The translations under genes were made by a program, and so were the position numbers. A stretch of DNA of 54,480 nt from Cytobacillus stercorigallinarum. GTDB lineage: Bacteria > Bacillota > Bacilli > Bacillales > Cytobacillaceae. Shown here in pieces: positions 52,395 through 54,480 of the stretch; positions within the stretch are counted from its first letter, which is position 1; each line of letters starts with the position of its first letter. The notes under the pieces are model-generated. The model had not been told where the DNA came from, did not search any database, and was given only the letters and a program-made list of their open reading frames with translations. The stretch is from the NCBI RefSeq assembly GCF_014836495.1, contig NZ_JACSQT010000014.1, forward strand, positions 1 to 54,480, read 5' to 3'.

Positions 52395-53741
52395 ATGCCA
52401 TTATTTATTGTTGCCTTAGGTATCATCGCCCTATTGCTCCTCATCATGGGACTTAAACTCAACACATTTGTCTCACTGATTATCGTTTCATTTGGTGTTG
52501 CCTTAGCTCTTGGCATGCCAACATCCGAAATTGTTGGCACAATTGAAAGCGGTCTTGGCGGAACACTTGGACATATCGCTTTAATCTTTGGTCTAGGTGC
52601 GATGCTTGGAAAATTAATCGCTGACGCTGGTGGCGCACAAAGAATTGCAATGACCCTTGTCAATAAGTTTGGAGAGAAAAATATCCAATGGGCAGTTGTC
52701 CTATCATCCTTTATCATTGGGATTGCCCTATTCTTTGAAGTAGGTCTTGTATTACTTATTCCTATCGTATTTGCGATTTCAAGAGAATTAAAAGTATCGA
52801 TTCTCTATCTGGGTATCCCGATGGCAGCAGCATTATCAGTTACACATGGATTCCTACCACCTCACCCTGGACCAACTGTTATTGCTGGGGAGTACGGTGC
52901 AAATATCGGTGAAGTTCTATTATATGGGATGATTATTGCCATCCCAACAGTGATTATTGCTGGTCCAGTTTTCACTAAAATTGCGAAGAAAATCGTACCA
53001 AACTCATTCACAAAGAGCGGAAATATTGCTTCGTTAGGTGAGCAAAAACAATTTAAACTTGAGGAAACACCAGGATTTGGTATCAGTGTATTTACAGCGA
53101 TGTTACCAGTCATCCTTATGTCGATTGCAACAGTTATTACATTGCTTCAAGAAACAATGGGCTTTAGCGATAACCTATTCATTGTTGTGATTAAGTTCAT
53201 TGGTGATGCGTCAATCGCGATTTTGATTTCCCTTCTTGTTGCTATTTACACAATGGGCATTGGCCGCAATATTCCTATCAAACAAGTAATGGATTCTTGC
53301 ACAACAGCCATCACACAAATTGGAATGATGCTACTGATCATAGGTGGTGGTGGTGCTTTTAAGCAAGTATTGATTGACGGTGGGGTTGGTGATTACGTAG
53401 CCCAATTATTCGAAGGCACGACCCTTTCACCTATTTTGTTAGCCTGGACCATCGCAGCTATCCTGAGAATTTCCTTAGGTTCTGCGACAGTTGCAGCACT
53501 AACAACAGCAGGACTTGTAATCCCATTACTCGGCCAAACAGATGTCAACCTTGCGCTCGTTGTACTCGCAACAGGTGCAGGTAGCTTAATCGCATCACAC
53601 GTCAATGACGCAGGTTTCTGGATGTTTAAAGAGTATTTTGGTTTATCAATGAAAGAAACATTTGCTACATGGACATTATTAGAAACAATCATTGCTATTT
53701 CTGGCTTAGTATTTACTTTATTATTGAGCTTGATTGTATAA
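52395..53741 (+). CDS. gntP: Gluconate permease GntP
   Basis: This 448-residue gluconate:proton symporter has about 12-14 helices. Family stretches are [20 protein letters not shown] near residue 52, [15 protein letters not shown] near 115, and [16 protein letters not shown] near 410. AAAAAGGAGAGAG precedes the ATG, 15 bases after gntK, and a terminator follows. No gntZ (6-phosphogluconate dehydrogenase) follows, unlike in B. subtilis. It is a paralogue of the glycerate-linked permease at 43302-44648. Confidence 0.94.
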   Translation: MPLFIVALGIIALLLLIMGLKLNTFVSLIIVSFGVALALGMPTSEIVGTIESGLGGTLGHIALIFGLGAMLGKLIADAGGAQRIAMTLVNKFGEKNIQWAVVLSSFIIGIALFFEVGLVLLIPIVFAISRELKVSILYLGIPMAAALSVTHGFLPPHPGPTVIAGEYGANIGEVLLYGMIIAIPTVIIAGPVFTKIAKKIVPNSFTKSGNIASLGEQKQFKLEETPGFGISVFTAMLPVILMSIATVITLLQETMGFSDNLFIVVIKFIGDASIAILISLLVAIYTMGIGRNIPIKQVMDSCTTAITQIGMMLLIIGGGGAFKQVLIDGGVGDYVAQLFEGTTLSPILLAWTIAAILRISLGSATVAALTTAGLVIPLLGQTDVNLALVVLATGAGSLIASHVNDAGFWMFKEYFGLSMKETFATWTLLETIIAISGLVFTLLLSLIV

Positions 53742-53753
53742 GTTAGTTTCGGG

Positions 53754-53788
53754 GTTGAGTGGGTTTTGATAACTCACTCGACTTTTTT
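53754..53788 (+). terminator. Terminator of the gnt operon
   Basis: GTTGAGTG and CACTCGAC pair (one G-T) around a 13-base loop, followed by six T. It begins 13 bases after the gntP stop. Confidence 0.82.
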
Positions 53789-53892
53789 GTTGTATGGGGG
53801 GACTTGGGGTTAAGGGGGATGGATTGTTGGGGTGTGGTTGGTTTTGGGTGGATGGGTGGATTGATTGGGCGGAGTGGATAAGGCGGAGTGGA
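53789..53892 (+). other. G-rich strand-asymmetric spacer
   Basis: About 100 bases on the plus strand are almost free of C and contain G runs of six, four, five, four and three, with short T/A-rich loops between some of them. This could fold as a G-quadruplex, although one loop exceeds seven bases in the strict four-tract pattern. No gene is visible in it. Confidence 0.6.
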
Positions 53893-53901
53893 TCCATTAT
53901 C

Positions 53902-54480
53902 CTATTTTATGTATTTGAAGCTGTCGGAGATTTCCCCTTGGAAGCGATGAATCCCTACCTGGAGTAGATTAGGACTGACACACTTTAATTGGCAATTCCC
54001 CTTTACTCGAGTTTTCGCATCATTTATGTGGCTTATATCCTTTGTAGATTCTCTATTTGCTTTGTTTCTCCTTTTTACGTTGCTTATATCCATTGCGGAT
54101 TCTCTATTTGCCCCGTTTCTCCTTTTTACGTTGCTTATACCCATTGCGGATTCTCTATTTGCTTTGTTTCTCCCTTTTACGTTGCTTATACCCCTTGCGG
54201 ATTCCCCATTTGCTTTGTTTCTCCTTTTTACGTTGCTTATATCCATTGCTGGTTCCCTATTTGCTTTATTTCTTTCTTTTGCATAGCTTATATCCTTTGT
54301 AGATTCCCTATTTGCTTTGTTTCTCCTTTTTACGTTGCTTATTTCCATTGCTGATTCTCTATTTGTCCCGTTTCTCCTTTTTACGTTGCTTATATCCATT
54401 GCTGATTCCCTATTTGCTTTGTTTCTCCTTTTTACGTTGCTTATTTCCATTGCTGATTCTCTATTTGTCCCGTTTCTCCT
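53902..54480 (-). CDS. Partial reading frame through the 51-bp repeats (coding status doubtful)
   Basis: The minus-strand frame enters from beyond the right edge and stops at 53902. It consists of 17-residue repeats such as MDISNVKRRNKANRESA followed by a non-repeated tail ending EISDSFKYIK. The predicted protein is very basic and hydrophilic. Because the unit is 51 bp, a multiple of three, any frame without a stop in one unit stays open, and forward frames are open too. The base differences between the second and third units all change the residue in this frame. I therefore doubt that it is a gene. Confidence 0.25.
   Translation of the reverse strand, partial: RRNGTNRESAMEISNVKRRNKANRESAMDISNVKRRNGTNRESAMEISNVKRRNKANRESTKDISYAKERNKANREPAMDISNVKRRNKANGESARGISNVKGRNKANRESAMGISNVKRRNGANRESAMDISNVKRRNKANRESTKDISHINDAKTRVKGNCQLKCVSPNLLQVGIHRFQGEISDSFKYIK
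54029..54480. repeat. 51-bp tandem repeat array, truncated by the window edge
   Basis: Eight complete and one partial unit of exactly 51 bp start at 54029, 54080, 54131, 54182, 54233, 54284, 54335, 54386 and 54437. Each begins near TTGCTTATATCCATTGC and ends near TCTCCTTTTTACG. Units are about 80-95 percent alike by eye. Units 7 and 9 are identical over the 44 bases visible, while unit 8 differs. There are no spacers. The array continues past the window. Confidence 0.95.

Noticed and set aside
53989..54354. Plus-strand frame of 121 residues through the repeats
   Set aside because: It is hydrophobic and cysteine-rich only because the repeat is pyrimidine-rich. Other forward frames are equally open, and no ribosome binding site precedes it.
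54029..54480. The repeat array as a CRISPR array
   Set aside because: Units are contiguous, 51 bp, with no unique spacers and internal variation; no cas genes are nearby.
1..54480. Insertion sequences, prophage or integrative element
   Set aside because: No transposase, integrase, phage gene, tRNA-linked attachment site or target duplication was found in reading both strands.

Overview
The window is low-GC DNA from a Bacillaceae-type Firmicute. The evidence is strong AGGAGG-like ribosome binding sites, several TTG and GTG starts, BceRSAB and VanRS-VanY modules, KipI/KipA-type oxoprolinase genes, a lysine riboswitch, an intact B. subtilis-type gluconate operator and a near-consensus parS site. 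I cannot name the species. There are no rRNA or tRNA genes, transposases, phage genes or CRISPR arrays. It reads as ordinary chromosome apart from the right edge, which enters a tandem-repeat array.

Layout. 1-4.0 kb: an ornithine cyclodeaminase-family gene with an MHS-type transporter, then a drug-efflux MFS gene. 4.0-15.2 kb: a complete phosphonate (C-P lyase) locus read right to left, in the order PhnF-type GntR regulator, phnG-H-I-J-K-M-L, a PHP phosphoesterase, then phnD-C-E-E. A triple PhoP-box-like element lies upstream of phnG. 15.3-20.3 kb: an IsdG-type heme monooxygenase and a bceRSAB antimicrobial-peptide sensing and detoxification module, with a candidate BceR operator at the end of bceS. 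20.3-24.5 kb: thioredoxin-like protein, CNNM/CorC-type membrane protein, nitroreductase, DNA alkyltransferase and iron alcohol dehydrogenase. 24.6-27.6 kb: a polar amino-acid ABC transporter behind a lysine riboswitch, so probably a lysine importer. 27.7-32.6 kb: a HAMP-less chemoreceptor, a ketopantoate reductase-like gene, a TauE-type exporter, a candidate parS site, a methyltransferase and a LysE-type exporter.

33.0-35.8 kb: vanR-vanS-like two-component system with a vanY-like D,D-carboxypeptidase and no vanHAX. 35.9-36.6 kb: DUF3885 protein. 36.6-41.1 kb: 5-oxoprolinase operon pxpB-pxpC-pxpA with an NRAMP-like permease and a DUF1445 protein. 41.3-43.0 kb: divergent TetR and LysR regulators. 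43.3-47.1 kb: a glycerate module (GntP-type permease, glycerate kinase) divergent from a CdaR-type regulator. 47.3-49.5 kb: sodium:alanine symporter, a doubtful 77-codon ORF and a small GNAT protein. 50.1-53.7 kb: the gluconate operon gntR-gntK-gntP. 53.8-54.5 kb: a G-rich stretch followed by at least nine 51-bp tandem repeats that run off the window.

The themes are phosphorus scavenging, cell-wall antibiotic defence and import of amino acids or sugar acids. The points most worth following are the 51-bp repeat array, the four-cysteine insertion in PhnK, the PHP enzyme standing in for PhnP, the pairing of oxoprolinase with DUF1445 and a metal-motif-less NRAMP, the lysine riboswitch and the parS site. 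No clearly undescribed multi-gene system is evident; most loci belong to known families with unusual details.
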